Notes under the pieces: generated by a model
Database searches by the model: none
What the model was told of the DNA's origin: nothing
The model's input: the letters and a program-made list of their open reading frames with translations, nothing else
Assembly: GCF_019511665.1 (NCBI RefSeq)
Contig: NZ_JAEUAW010000006.1
Coordinates: 1 to 64,000, forward strand
Source: Microbacterium jejuense
Lineage (GTDB): Bacteria > Actinomycetota > Actinomycetes > Actinomycetales > Microbacteriaceae
Direction of reading: 5' to 3'
DNA: 64,000 nt
Part shown: positions 24,249-33,539 of the stretch, piece by piece
Numbering within the stretch: the stretch's first letter is position 1
Layout of the letters: every line of letters begins with the position of its first letter
Translations under genes and position numbers: made by a program

Positions 24249-25832
24249 TCAGTCGATCTCTGCGACGCCGGTCCCCTCGGGGGCCGGCGCTTTCGCGTTG
24301 CGCCGGCGACCCAGGACGCCCACCGCCACGAGCCCGATGACCCCGCCCCACACGAGCAGCAGCTGGATGGCGCCGCCCGCGAAGACCGCCGGAGTGAGGC
24401 CGGTGCGCAGCGGCACGTCTTCGAGCATGCGCCCCGCGGTGTCGGCGGGGAGGCCGGCGATCTCTGAGCCGTCCGGCGCGATGATCTGACTCGTGCCGAC
24501 GGTCGAGATGTTCACCACCGAGCGTCCGGTCTCGACCGCGCGCATGCGCGCGAAGGCGAGCTGCTGGAGGTTCTCGTCGGTGCCGCGGAAGTCCGCGTTG
24601 TTGGTCTGGAACATGAACACCTCGGCGCCGTCCTGCGCGCCATCCCAGATCACGTCGTCGTAGATGACGTCGAAGCAGATGGCGAGCCCCACTCCCACGC
24701 CGTCGACGTCGAAGTACGGGCGCGCTCCGCCGGGCGTGTACTCGCGCTGGATCAGGTCGATGAGGTCCGGCGCGAACAGCCGGTAGAACGCACGGTCGGG
24801 AACCCATTCCCCGAACGGCACGGGATGCCGCTTGTCGTACACGTCGACCGGGTTGTCGGCATCCTCCTCCCACAGCAGCGACGAGTTGAAGTACTCGTCG
24901 CCTCGCTGCGTCACCGCTGCGACGATGAGCGGCGCGTCCATGCGGGCAGCGAGGTTGTCGAGCGTGCGAGCCGTGCCCTCGTTCATCGTCGGGTCGGAGT
25001 CCACGCCGCCCTCGGGCCACAGCAGGACGTCCACGTCCTCGCCGAACAGCGGCGCCGTCGCCTGCAGCTGAGCGTTCAGCACGTCGTTGCGGCCGCGCTG
25101 GTCGAAGTACCCTGCGGGGCCGTTGCCCTGGACCGCGGCGACGCGCAGGGTGCCGGCATCCGTCGTCGGGAACTGCGGGAGGGCGAACAGCACCACGACG
25201 ACGAGCATCGCCGGCAGCGGCGTGCGCCAGTCGCGCAGTCGTCCGAGGCGTGCCCACTCGACCGCCGATGCGCAGGCCATCACGATCAGGAACGACAAGC
25301 CCGCCACGCCCACCCACGACGCGACCGACGCCAGCGGGCTGTCGGCCTGCGTGATGCCCACGCGTCCCCACGGGAAGCCGCCGTACGGCCACGTTCCCAA
25401 GAGCTGCTCACGGAGCACCCACAGCGCCGCCACGAGGGCCGGGAGCGCCACCAGGCGGGCCCAGGCCCCGTTGCGCACGCGGGGCAGCCATCGGTAGGCG
25501 AGGGCGATGGGCACCGCCGCAGCGGCCGTCAGCGCCGCTTCGAAGATCGACAGGGCGAGCCACGGCACGGGGCCCAGGTAGCGGGCGGTGAACGACACGT
25601 TCACGAGAAAGAACGCCAGGCCGAAGACGAAGCCGACGAGCACCGCGCTCCACGCTCGGCGGCCGATCAGGCTCACGAGCGTCAGCGGGATCGCGACGAA
25701 CACCATCGGCCACCAGGCCAGCCCGGGGAACGCCGTCGTCAGCGCCAGACCGCCGGCCGCCGCCGCGATGACCGCGGCCCACAGGGGAAGCAGCGGGCGC
25801 GGAAGGGCGGGGCGGGATCGCGCGTCGGGCAC
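24249..25832 (-). CDS. lnt: Apolipoprotein N-acyltransferase
   Basis: A 527-residue membrane enzyme that adds the third acyl chain to lipoprotein N-termini. Six or more helices fill the first 200 residues, followed by a nitrilase-type periplasmic domain. Its catalytic triad is visible as Glu in LLWPEGGVD, Lys in YDKRHPVPFGEW and Cys in AICFDVIYDD, and a last helix sits near residue 500. The GTG at 25832 gives a short N-terminus before the first helix; longer frames are antisense tails. It follows the helicase gene's start region divergently placed elsewhere, with only 23 bases to the helicase stop, so it may ride on that transcript. Confidence 0.9.
   Translation of the reverse strand: MPDARSRPALPRPLLPLWAAVIAAAAGGLALTTAFPGLAWWPMVFVAIPLTLVSLIGRRAWSAVLVGFVFGLAFFLVNVSFTARYLGPVPWLALSIFEAALTAAAAVPIALAYRWLPRVRNGAWARLVALPALVAALWVLREQLLGTWPYGGFPWGRVGITQADSPLASVASWVGVAGLSFLIVMACASAVEWARLGRLRDWRTPLPAMLVVVVLFALPQFPTTDAGTLRVAAVQGNGPAGYFDQRGRNDVLNAQLQATAPLFGEDVDVLLWPEGGVDSDPTMNEGTARTLDNLAARMDAPLIVAAVTQRGDEYFNSSLLWEEDADNPVDVYDKRHPVPFGEWVPDRAFYRLFAPDLIDLIQREYTPGGARPYFDVDGVGVGLAICFDVIYDDVIWDGAQDGAEVFMFQTNNADFRGTDENLQQLAFARMRAVETGRSVVNISTVGTSQIIAPDGSEIAGLPADTAGRMLEDVPLRTGLTPAVFAGGAIQLLLVWGGVIGLVAVGVLGRRRNAKAPAPEGTGVAEID
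24267..24288 (+). terminator. Possible rbpA terminator inside the 3' end of lnt
   Basis: GCCGGTCCCC (24267-24276) pairs with GGGGGCCGGC (24279-24288) through one T-G wobble and a two-base loop. It is followed by GCTTTCGCG on the plus strand. It lies in the last codons of the convergent lnt gene, only 22 bases after the rbpA stop. Confidence 0.4.
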
Positions 25833-25855
25833 GGCTCCCAGCCTAAGCGAGCCGC

Positions 25856-28354
25856 CTACACGCCGGAGTACGCGACGATGCCGCGGCGCACGGCGTCCAG
25901 CGCCTTGCGGGCCGTGCCGGCGATCGGCTGATCCGCCACGAGCGAGAGCTGGTCGAGAAGGTCGATGGTCTGCTTGGCCCACCGGACGAAGTCGCCCGCC
26001 GCCATGTCGGCCTCCATCAGCACGCGGTCCAGCGACCCGCCGCGCGCCCAGGTGTGCATCGCGGTCGACAGTCCAGCGGCGACCGGCTCAGAACCGGGCA
26101 GCCGGTGCTCCTGCTCCAGGTCGTCGAGCTCCAGCCACAGCGTCAGCGTCGCGTCGAACGCCGCGCGGAACGCGCCGCGCGGGAGTCCGCGCTCCCCAGG
26201 GCCGCCGTCGTCGCGCCGCGGCTCGTAGACCAGCGCGCACGCCAGCGCGGCCAGCGAGGCGGCATCCAGATCCTTCCAGATGCCGCGCCGCAGCGACTCC
26301 GCCACGAGAAGGTCGCGTTCGCCGTAGATACGGCGCATCGTGCGACCCGACGGGGTCAGCGCGGTCACGCCGTCATCCGACACGGTCACGTACTTCAGGG
26401 CGGCGAGCACGTCGACGACGCGGTCGAAGATGCGCGCGACGGTCCCCGTGCGCGTCTCGATCTGGCGACGCAGCTTGTCGACGTCGCGCTTCATGCGCCA
26501 GTAGCGCTCGGCCCAGCGCGCGTGGTGCTCGCGGTCGGGGCACGAGTGACAGGGGTGCCGCTGCATCTGCGTGCGCAGGCTCGCGATGTGCCGCTGTCGC
26601 TCGTCCCGTGTGCGCCGGGAGGCGCCGGCGTCCTTGCGGTTGGTCTTCTCGAGGTCGCTGAGCTCGCGGCGGATGCGCGAGTACTCGGCGAAGTCGCCGC
26701 GGTCGCACGACATCGCCTTCGCGTACCCGGCGAGCGACTCCTCCTGTTCGCGCACCTGCCGGGCGATCCCGACGACGGCACGGTCGGCCTGGAACTGGGC
26801 GAACGACGATTCCAGGATCTCGCGCGCCTTCGCGCGCCCGAACTGGTCGATGAGGTTGACGGCCATGTTGTAGGTGGGCCGGAAGCTGGAGTTCAGCGGG
26901 TACGTGCGCCGCGATGCCAGCGCGGCGACGGCCTGCGGGTCGAGGCCCTCGGTCCACTGGATGACCGCGTGCCCCTCGACGTCGATGCCGCGGCGCCCGG
27001 CGCGTCCGGTGAGCTGCGTGTACTCCCCCGAAGTGATGGCGACGCGGGCCTCGCCGTTGAACTTCTCGAGCTTCTCCAGCACCACCGTGCGGGCGGGCAT
27101 GTTGATGCCGAGCGCCAGCGTCTCGGTCGCGAACACGACCTTCACGAGCTTGCGCTGGAACAGCTCCTCGACCACCTCTTTGAACGCCGGCAGCAGTCCC
27201 GCGTGGTGCGACGCAACGCCGCGCTCGAGGTTGTCGCGCCACTCCCAGAAGCCGAGGACGGCGAGGTCCTCCTCCTGCAGCGTGCGCGTGCGCTCCTCGA
27301 TCACCTCGCGGATCTCGCGTCGCTCGTCGGGGTTCGTGAGCCGCACGCCCGAGCGGCGCACCTGCTGCACGGCCGCATCGCAGCCCGCACGGCTGAAGAT
27401 GAAGAAGATCGCCGGCAGCAGGTTCGCGCGCCGCAGCAGCTCCACGACCTCCGGCCGGTCGAGGCGCTCGATGCGCTGCACGTTCGCGGAGCGCACCGGT
27501 CGCTTCATGCCGCGGTTCGGACGGCGACGGGATGCCTCGTACCCGGCGTGCCGGGCGCTGTTCGAGGCCTGCACGCGACGGTTGTTGTCGAAGTTCGAGC
27601 CCTTGAACGAGCGGATGCGCATGAGCTCTTGATTCACCTGGGCGGTCGCGACGCCGGCGCGGTCGTCGAACAGCGGCAGCAGATCGCCGCGGACGAGCAC
27701 GTGCTGTTCGAGGGGCACCGGACGCGTCTCGGACACGATGACTTCGGTGTCTCCCCTGACGGTGTCGAGCCAGTCGCCGAACTCCTCGGCGTTCGACACC
27801 GTCGCCGAGAGCGACACGAGCTTGACGCTCGGCGCGAGGTGGATGATGACCTCCTCCCACACCGCGCCGCGGAAGCGGTCGGCGAGGTAGTGCACCTCGT
27901 CCATCACGACGTAGCGCAGGCCGCGCAGCGCCGGCGAATCGGCGTACAGCATGTTGCGCAGCACCTCGGTCGTCATGACGACCACCCGCGCGTTGCCGTT
28001 GATGTTCGTGTCGCCCGTGAGCAGGCCCACCTCGTCCGGCCCGTACACGTCCTGCAGCTCGCGGAACTTCTGGTTCGACAGTGCCTTCATCGGCGTCGTG
28101 TAGAACGCCTTGTCACCCGGTTCGCGCATCGCGAGGTGCACGGCGAACTCTCCCACGATCGTCTTGCCCGCGCCCGTCGGCGCCGCGACCAGGACGCTGC
28201 GCCCTTCTTCGAGGGCGCGGCACCCCTCCACCTGGAACGGGTCGAGCTCGAACGGCTGGGATGCCGCGAACGCGGCCGTGAGGGGATGGCTGCGGTCGAG
28301 GCGCGCCGCGTCGCTCGCGCGTGCGTAGCGCTCGGCAGGACCGGGATCGCTCAC
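25856..28354 (-). CDS. helY: HelY/Mtr4-like DEAD/DEAH-box RNA helicase
   Basis: An 832-residue superfamily 2 helicase of the Ski2/Mtr4 group. Motif I is APTGAGKT, motif II DEVHY, motif III SLSATVSNAEE, motif V TETLALGINMPART and motif VI QLTGRAGRRGID. The C-terminal DSHCT-like helical region contains HPCHSCPDR. Actinobacterial homologues (HelY) are thought to act in RNA processing. The GTG at 28354 overlaps the tatC stop as GTGA, which extends the conserved actinobacterial order pafB-pafC-tatA-tatC-helY. Confidence 0.93.
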   Translation of the reverse strand: MSDPGPAERYARASDAARLDRSHPLTAAFAASQPFELDPFQVEGCRALEEGRSVLVAAPTGAGKTIVGEFAVHLAMREPGDKAFYTTPMKALSNQKFRELQDVYGPDEVGLLTGDTNINGNARVVVMTTEVLRNMLYADSPALRGLRYVVMDEVHYLADRFRGAVWEEVIIHLAPSVKLVSLSATVSNAEEFGDWLDTVRGDTEVIVSETRPVPLEQHVLVRGDLLPLFDDRAGVATAQVNQELMRIRSFKGSNFDNNRRVQASNSARHAGYEASRRRPNRGMKRPVRSANVQRIERLDRPEVVELLRRANLLPAIFFIFSRAGCDAAVQQVRRSGVRLTNPDERREIREVIEERTRTLQEEDLAVLGFWEWRDNLERGVASHHAGLLPAFKEVVEELFQRKLVKVVFATETLALGINMPARTVVLEKLEKFNGEARVAITSGEYTQLTGRAGRRGIDVEGHAVIQWTEGLDPQAVAALASRRTYPLNSSFRPTYNMAVNLIDQFGRAKAREILESSFAQFQADRAVVGIARQVREQEESLAGYAKAMSCDRGDFAEYSRIRRELSDLEKTNRKDAGASRRTRDERQRHIASLRTQMQRHPCHSCPDREHHARWAERYWRMKRDVDKLRRQIETRTGTVARIFDRVVDVLAALKYVTVSDDGVTALTPSGRTMRRIYGERDLLVAESLRRGIWKDLDAASLAALACALVYEPRRDDGGPGERGLPRGAFRAAFDATLTLWLELDDLEQEHRLPGSEPVAAGLSTAMHTWARGGSLDRVLMEADMAAGDFVRWAKQTIDLLDQLSLVADQPIAGTARKALDAVRRGIVAYSGV

Positions 28355-29172
28355 GAGACCTCGGGCGGCAGCAGCGTCGACGTGCGCCTCGCCTTGCGGC
28401 GGTCGAACAGCATCGACAGACCGACTGCGGCGAAATAGAGGACGCACAGGATGCCGGCCAGCAGCAGCATCGAGGTGACGTCGGCCGCGGGCGTCGCCGC
28501 GGCCGCGAAGACCGTGATCACGATGACGGCGATGCGCCACCCCTTGAGGATGTCCCGGCCCGACACGACGCCGGCGAGGTTCAGCGCCACGAGGAACACC
28601 GGCGTCACGAACGAGACCCCAATCACCAGCAGCAGCTTGAAGACGAAGTCGTAGTACGTCGCGTAGTCGTAGAACTGGGCGATGCCCTGACCGTTGGGCA
28701 CGAAGTTCGCCATGATCACCACCATGTGCGGCATGATCAGCCAGCCGACGTACAGCCCCGCGATGAACAGCGGAATGGCCGAGGCCATGAAGCCCACGGT
28801 GTACCGCACCTCTTTGCGCGTCAGGCCCGGCATCACGAACGCCCAGATCTGCCACAGCCACACCGGCGCCGAGATGAGCAGGCCGATCGCGAACGCGATG
28901 CGCATGTGCAGGTCGAAACCGCTCGACACCGTCGTGAAGTTGAGGGCGGTGTACTCGCGGCCGGCCTCGCTCGCGATCTGCTCGATGGGCTGCGACAGCA
29001 GGTCGATCACCCAGCCGCTGATCACGAAGGCGATGACCATCCCGACGATCAGGCCGGCGGCGGCGATGAAGAGCCGCTTGCGCAGCTCGAGGAGATGCTG
29101 CTTGAGCGACATGCGCTTGTCGCGCCGAGGCTGCTCGGGCTCCTCGATGCGCGGTGGATCCGTGGTGACCAC
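28351..29172 (-). CDS. tatC: Twin-arginine translocase subunit TatC
   Basis: A 273-residue membrane protein with six helices that forms the receptor of the Tat pathway exporting folded proteins. The N-terminal MSLKQHLLELRKRL helix with the conserved E-L-R-x-R contact, the FVMPGLTRKEVR loop and FGVSF/FxTPxF-like motif (VSFVTPVFLVAL) are present. The GTG at 29172 lies six bases from the tatA stop. Its start codon is embedded in the small palindrome CCGTGGT-G-ACCACGG. At least one Tat substrate is encoded in this window (52541-54376). Confidence 0.94.
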   Translation of the reverse strand: MVTTDPPRIEEPEQPRRDKRMSLKQHLLELRKRLFIAAAGLIVGMVIAFVISGWVIDLLSQPIEQIASEAGREYTALNFTTVSSGFDLHMRIAFAIGLLISAPVWLWQIWAFVMPGLTRKEVRYTVGFMASAIPLFIAGLYVGWLIMPHMVVIMANFVPNGQGIAQFYDYATYYDFVFKLLLVIGVSFVTPVFLVALNLAGVVSGRDILKGWRIAVIVITVFAAAATPAADVTSMLLLAGILCVLYFAAVGLSMLFDRRKARRTSTLLPPEVS

Positions 29173-29178
29173 GGCAGG

Positions 29179-29427
29179 TCAGGAGGTGGTGTCTGAGGTG
29201 CTGCTCGAGCTCGCGGGAGTGTCTGCTGCGGGGGTCTCGGGCGCCACGCTGTCGGCCTTGCCCGACTTGGCGGTGGCGTCGTCGTCCTTCATGGCCTTCA
29301 TCTCGCCCTTGAACACCCGCGCGGACTGCCCGAGGCTCTTGGCGAGGGCCGGAAGCTTCGCAGCCCCGAACAGGAGCAGGATCACCGCGAGGATGATCAG
29401 AAGATGCGGCCATCCGAATGCGCCCAT
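29179..29427 (-). CDS. tatA: Sec-independent translocase protein TatA
   Basis: An 82-residue protein. A single N-terminal helix (about residues 7-21) ending in the FGAAKLPALAKSLGQSARVFK hinge and amphipathic helix is diagnostic of TatA/TatE, which forms the pore of the Tat system. The tail is Ser/Thr/Ala-rich and acidic. AAGGAGATTCCGC-type spacing precedes the ATG at 29427. It is followed by tatC after six bases and preceded by pafC. Confidence 0.94.
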   Translation of the reverse strand: MGAFGWPHLLIILAVILLLFGAAKLPALAKSLGQSARVFKGEMKAMKDDDATAKSGKADSVAPETPAADTPASSSSTSDTTS

Positions 29428-29494
29428 GCGGAATCTCCTTGTCGGTGCGGATGTGCGTCCAGTGTAACCCGATGCCGTCGACGCGATGCCGACT

Positions 29495-30454
29495 TCACCG
29501 GTACTGCGCGAGTCCGGCTTCGGCCCACTCCGCGACCGCGCGGCGGGCCGCCGGAGGCTCGAGCACCTCGACGACGCCGCTGCGGCGTGCCGCGAGCCGT
29601 CGCAGGCTGAGTTCGTCCGCCACGCGCATGGTCGCGACCGTCATGCCGTCGGCGGTGTCGAGCACGGCACGGTCGAGGTAGTCGCCCAGCAGGGGCGCCG
29701 CCGCCTCGGGGAACCGCACACGGGCGACGACCTCGCCGGCGTCGGTGTCGAACCACGCCGGGGCGGGCTCCTCGGAATGCGTGCTGCGGATGCCGGTCAG
29801 CTCGAGGTCGCTCACACGGTCCAGGTGGAACGTCCGCATCGCCTCACGCAGGTGGCACCAGCCCTGCAGGTACCACTGGCCGCTCGCGATGTGCACCTTC
29901 ACCGGATCGACGGTGCGGGTCGTGGGAGCGGCATCCGGAGCCTTGTAGGTGAACGAGACGGCGACGTGCCGCCGCAGGGCGTCGGCGACGAGGTCGCGCA
30001 CCGCGTCGACGGGCTCCGGAGCGAGGATGACCTCCGCGGGAGCGGCCGAGGCGCCGCGCGCGAGCTTGGCGAGCAGGCCGGCGTACAGCTCGGTGTCGCC
30101 GACGCCGGGGATCGAGCGCGCGAGCTGCAGCCCGGCGAGCAGCGCGGCGGCCTCGCGCGCGGTGAGCTTGGGGGCGCGCTCCAGACCGACGGCGTTCGTG
30201 ATGACGATGAGGTCCCGCTCGTCGAGGAGGTCCCAGTCGATGTCGAACAGGTCGTTCGCCATCTGCCAGTACCCGCGGTCGCCGGGCAGTCCGATGACCG
30301 TCAGCTTCTCGACCATCGATCGCATCTGCGCGGGTGTGACGTCGAACTCGGCCGCGGCCTCCTCCAGCGACACCTCGCCCTTGCCGATCAGGTACGGCAC
30401 GAGCTGGAGCATCAGGGCGGCGCGATCGGTCGCCACCAGCGGGCGGGGGCTCAT
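29495..30454 (-). CDS. pafC: WYL-domain transcriptional regulator PafC
   Basis: A 319-residue regulator. A winged-helix start (VPYLIGKGEVSLEEAAAEFD) is followed by a second DNA-binding-like region and the C-terminal WYL domain, whose core is GQWYLQGWCHLREAMRTFHL with the Trp-Tyr-Leu triplet. With PafB it forms the actinobacterial PafBC activator, which switches on RecA-independent DNA-damage genes, probably sensing nucleic-acid strands with the WYL domain. The ATG at 30454 overlaps the pafB stop as ATGA. Confidence 0.9.
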   Translation of the reverse strand: MSPRPLVATDRAALMLQLVPYLIGKGEVSLEEAAAEFDVTPAQMRSMVEKLTVIGLPGDRGYWQMANDLFDIDWDLLDERDLIVITNAVGLERAPKLTAREAAALLAGLQLARSIPGVGDTELYAGLLAKLARGASAAPAEVILAPEPVDAVRDLVADALRRHVAVSFTYKAPDAAPTTRTVDPVKVHIASGQWYLQGWCHLREAMRTFHLDRVSDLELTGIRSTHSEEPAPAWFDTDAGEVVARVRFPEAAAPLLGDYLDRAVLDTADGMTVATMRVADELSLRRLAARRSGVVEVLEPPAARRAVAEWAEAGLAQYR

Positions 30455-31446
30455 GCGGCACCTCCATGGGCGTCGCGCGTGGCGGCGAGCCGGTCGATCA
30501 CGCGGTCGCGCAGGTCGGCGGGTTCGACGACGCGGACCTCGGGGCCGTACGAGGCGAGCTCGTCCGCGAAGATGTGGACGTCGACGTACGGGACGCGGAT
30601 GCCCTGCTCGGCCGGCGTCGCCCGGCGGGCGAGACGCAGGGCCGCCTCGGTGCCCGGATTGACCTCGAGCAGCGCGCTGTTGCGCGCCGCGACGGCTTCG
30701 AGACCCGCGAGCGCCCGCTCGCCGGCGCCCTCGCGCAGAGCGGGGTCGAAGGTGCCGCGACCGGTCACGACCGGGCCGACGATGCGCGACAGCAGGAACG
30801 TGCGGTCGGCCTGCGCGTCGAGGTCGATGCCGAACACGTGCCAGCGGGCCTCGTACTCGACGAGCGCGAGCGGCTGGATGCGGCGGGTGCGGGGCGCGCT
30901 CTCGCCCGGCTTCAGGTAGGGGAAGGTGACCACGCGGCTGGCGTCGATCGCCTGGTGCAGCGCCGGGAACGCCGGGTCGCGCGGGTTGAGCTGCGGCGAG
31001 AAGCCGATGATCGGCTCGTCGACGAGATCGCCGAGCGCCCGGATCTTGCGCAGCCCGCTGCGGGCGTCGGCCGACATCGAGCCCTCGCTCCACACTCCCC
31101 CGGCCAGCGTCAGGAGCGCGAGCTCGGCAGGCGTGAAGTCGATGTCTTCGGGGAGCTCGTACTCGGCGCTCGGCACGCGGTAGCGCGCCTCGCGCAGGTC
31201 GTCGGGATCGGCCCAGTCGCCGATGGTCTCGATCGGCACTCCCAGACCGCGCAGCGACTCCTTGTCGCGCTCGAACATCTTCTCGAGCGCGTCCTTCGAT
31301 GCACCGGCCTCGCTCTGCTCGCGGTAGCCCGCGACGGAGGTCAGGATCGTGTCCTTGGTCAGGCCCTGATCGGTCGCGATGAGGGCCACCACGAGGTTGA
31401 GCAGGCGCTCCTCGGGCGGGATCTTCGCGGCGGCGGTGGCAGGCAC
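30451..31446 (-). CDS. pafB: WYL-domain transcriptional regulator PafB
   Basis: A 331-residue partner of PafC. The N-terminal winged helix PEERLLNLVVALIATDQGLT is followed by the WYL domain with YEARWHVFGIDLDAQADRTF. The first WYL residue is changed, as is common in PafB. PafBC controls much of the mitomycin-type DNA-damage regulon in mycobacteria; the same role is inferred here from the pair and from the conserved downstream tatA-tatC-helY order. Translation starts at GTG 31446. No proteasome or Pup genes are in the window. Confidence 0.88.
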   Translation of the reverse strand: MPATAAAKIPPEERLLNLVVALIATDQGLTKDTILTSVAGYREQSEAGASKDALEKMFERDKESLRGLGVPIETIGDWADPDDLREARYRVPSAEYELPEDIDFTPAELALLTLAGGVWSEGSMSADARSGLRKIRALGDLVDEPIIGFSPQLNPRDPAFPALHQAIDASRVVTFPYLKPGESAPRTRRIQPLALVEYEARWHVFGIDLDAQADRTFLLSRIVGPVVTGRGTFDPALREGAGERALAGLEAVAARNSALLEVNPGTEAALRLARRATPAEQGIRVPYVDVHIFADELASYGPEVRVVEPADLRDRVIDRLAATRDAHGGAA

Positions 31447-31493
31447 CCGCCTATCCTATGGCCGGGCCGGAGCCCGGTCTCGGATGCGCGCGG

Positions 31494-32477
31494 TCAGCCT
31501 TCGTCGGTCGTGGGCGCCTCGGCGTCCAGGCCGAGGATGTCGATCACGAACACGAGCGTCGAGTTCGCCGGGATCGACGCCTGCTCCTTGTCGCCGTAGC
31601 CCTGGTCGGGCGGGATCACGACCATCACCTGCGAGCCGACGGTCTGCCCCTCGAGGGCCTTGGCGAAGCCGGGCACGACGCCGTCGAGCGTCACCGAGGC
31701 CCCGGAGGCGTCCCACGTCGTGTCGAAGGGCTCGTCGGCCCCCCACACCACGCCGGTGTAGTGCACGCGCACCGGCTGGTCGCCCGTGACCTTCTCGCCG
31801 TCGCCCTTGATGAGCGTCTGGACCACGAGGTCCTTCGGCGCGGGCGTGCCGCTCGGGATCGTGATGCCGGGTCGCCCGTCGGGCGCGCGCACGACGCTGG
31901 GCAGGCCGAAGCCGCTGTTGAACTGCAGCTGGCCGGCGGCGGAGGGCAGGTAGACCTTGTGGATGTCGAGCACCGCCACGACCGAGTCGCCCTCGTCGAG
32001 CTTGAAGCTCGCCGCGATGCCCTCGGCCATGTCGTCGGGCGACAGCGCCACCGCCACGCGCGACCCAGCGGTCGCGCAGTGCAGCGCCTTCTCGAAGCCC
32101 GGGAAGTTCGTCGCCCACTGCGACGGCGATGTCACGCGCGACATGTCGCCGTCGTACGCGGTGGAGACGATCGGGTCGCCGGTCGCACCGCTGAAGAGCG
32201 CGACGTCCATCACCATCAGCTGATCGTTCGAGCTGATGGCTGTGCCGTCGCCGGTCACGAGGTCCTGGTAGCCGAGCTTCGACGCGTGCAGCGGCGTGTA
32301 CACGTCCACGTTCGGCTCGCTGTCGGTGTCTCCCGTGACGTCGATGAGCTTCATCACGTCGGGGTTCGACTCCGCGGGCCGGGAGCAGTCCGCGGCGGAC
32401 ACGTTCTGCAACGAGCATCCGGTGAGGCCGACGGTCACCAGGCCCAGGACGACGAGGGCAACGGGGATCTTGCGCAC
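31494..32477 (-). CDS. FKBP-type peptidyl-prolyl isomerase lipoprotein, apparently with two FKBP repeats
   Basis: A 327-residue lipoprotein. The signal peptide ends in the lipobox LTGC, so Cys21 is lipidated. The C-terminal half is a clear FKBP domain: VRVHYTGVVWG, VVPGFAKALEGQTVGSQVMV, PPDQGYGD and a closing FVIDILGL strand. The middle of the protein has the same order of elements in degenerate form (FPGFEKALHCATAGSRVAVA, then VVAVLDIHKVYL), so it looks like an internal duplication. It probably assists folding outside the membrane. The start is GTG at 32477. Confidence 0.88.
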   Translation of the reverse strand: MRKIPVALVVLGLVTVGLTGCSLQNVSAADCSRPAESNPDVMKLIDVTGDTDSEPNVDVYTPLHASKLGYQDLVTGDGTAISSNDQLMVMDVALFSGATGDPIVSTAYDGDMSRVTSPSQWATNFPGFEKALHCATAGSRVAVALSPDDMAEGIAASFKLDEGDSVVAVLDIHKVYLPSAAGQLQFNSGFGLPSVVRAPDGRPGITIPSGTPAPKDLVVQTLIKGDGEKVTGDQPVRVHYTGVVWGADEPFDTTWDASGASVTLDGVVPGFAKALEGQTVGSQVMVVIPPDQGYGDKEQASIPANSTLVFVIDILGLDAEAPTTDEG

Positions 32478-32486
32478 CGCAACAGT

Positions 32487-33539
32487 CTAGGTGGTGCGCC
32501 CGGCGTCTTCCGTCCCGTGGGGGTCGTGCGGCGAGGTCGTCCCCTGCGAGCCGGCGGCAGCCAGGCGGGCGCCCTCGGCGGCGCGCTCGGCCTCGCGCAC
32601 CCGCTTGCGCAGGTTCTTGTCGGTGATCTGCCGGTCTCCGACGGCGCCGGGGGTCCAGAGCTCGACGTCCTCGTCGCCGTAGCTCGACTTCGACGCGCGG
32701 CGCTTGACCTCGGGCGGAACGGCACCGGGAGCGAGCCGGCGCGCCCACACCAGGAACCCGGTGTGCGCCACCATGCGGTGGTCGGGCCGCACCGCGAGCC
32801 CCTCGACGTGCCAGCCGCGCACCATCGTCTCGTTCGCGTCGGGCTCGGTGAACAGCCCCGTGGCGCGGATGTACTCGGCGACCCGGCTGAGCTGCGTGGC
32901 CGTCGCGACGTAGCACACCACGACGCCGCCGGGCGTGAGGGCGTCGGCGACGACGTCGATGCACTCCCACGGCGCCAGCATGTCGAGCACGACGCGATCG
33001 ACGGATGCCGCGGCCACCGCCTGCGGCAGTTCCGTGGCCAGATCGCCCACGACGACGTCCCAGTTGGCCGGTGCGGCGCCCGTGAAGGTCTCGACGTTGG
33101 CCTTCGCGACCGCGGCGAAGTCGTCGCGGCGCTCGAACGACAACAGGCGCCCCTCGGCGCCGATCGCGCGCAGCAGCCACAGCGACAGCGCGCCCGACCC
33201 GACCCCGGCCTCGACGACCGTGGCGCCCGGGAAGATGTCGGCCTCGGCCAGGATCTGCGCGGCATCCTTCGGGTACACGATCGCCGCGCCGCGCGGCATC
33301 GACATGACGAAGTCGCGCAGCAGCGGCCGCAGCGCGAGGTATTCGTGGCCGCCGCTGTTGGCGACGACGGAGCCGTCGGGCTGCCCCACGAGCTGCTCGT
33401 GCTTGAGCACGCCGTGGTGCGTGTGCAGTTCGCCACCCTCCCGCAGCGTGATGGTGTGGAGGCGCGCCTTGGGCCCGGTCAGCTGCACGCGGTCGCCGAA
33501 GCGGAACGGCCCACTCGGACGGGTGGTCTCGTCGCTCAT
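32487..33539 (-). CDS. trmI: tRNA (adenine-58-N1)-methyltransferase TrmI
   Basis: A 350-residue enzyme that makes m1A58 in the T-loop of tRNA. The N-terminal barrel domain has HHGVLKHEQLVGQPDGSVV. The SAM-binding motif I is VVEAGVGSGALSLWLLRA, and the catalytic-region motif DRVVLDMLAPWECIDV is typical of bacterial and archaeal TrmI. The C-terminal 70 residues are charged and variable. The ATG at 33539 overlaps the HAD hydrolase stop as ATGA. Confidence 0.92.
   Translation of the reverse strand: MSDETTRPSGPFRFGDRVQLTGPKARLHTITLREGGELHTHHGVLKHEQLVGQPDGSVVANSGGHEYLALRPLLRDFVMSMPRGAAIVYPKDAAQILAEADIFPGATVVEAGVGSGALSLWLLRAIGAEGRLLSFERRDDFAAVAKANVETFTGAAPANWDVVVGDLATELPQAVAAASVDRVVLDMLAPWECIDVVADALTPGGVVVCYVATATQLSRVAEYIRATGLFTEPDANETMVRGWHVEGLAVRPDHRMVAHTGFLVWARRLAPGAVPPEVKRRASKSSYGDEDVELWTPGAVGDRQITDKNLRKRVREAERAAEGARLAAAGSQGTTSPHDPHGTEDAGRTT

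Noticed and set aside
29159..29175. Palindrome CCGTGGT-G-ACCACGG around the tatC start as a translational control hairpin
   Set aside because: It is one short element mostly made of tatC's own first codons, with only a one-base centre that cannot form a hairpin loop.
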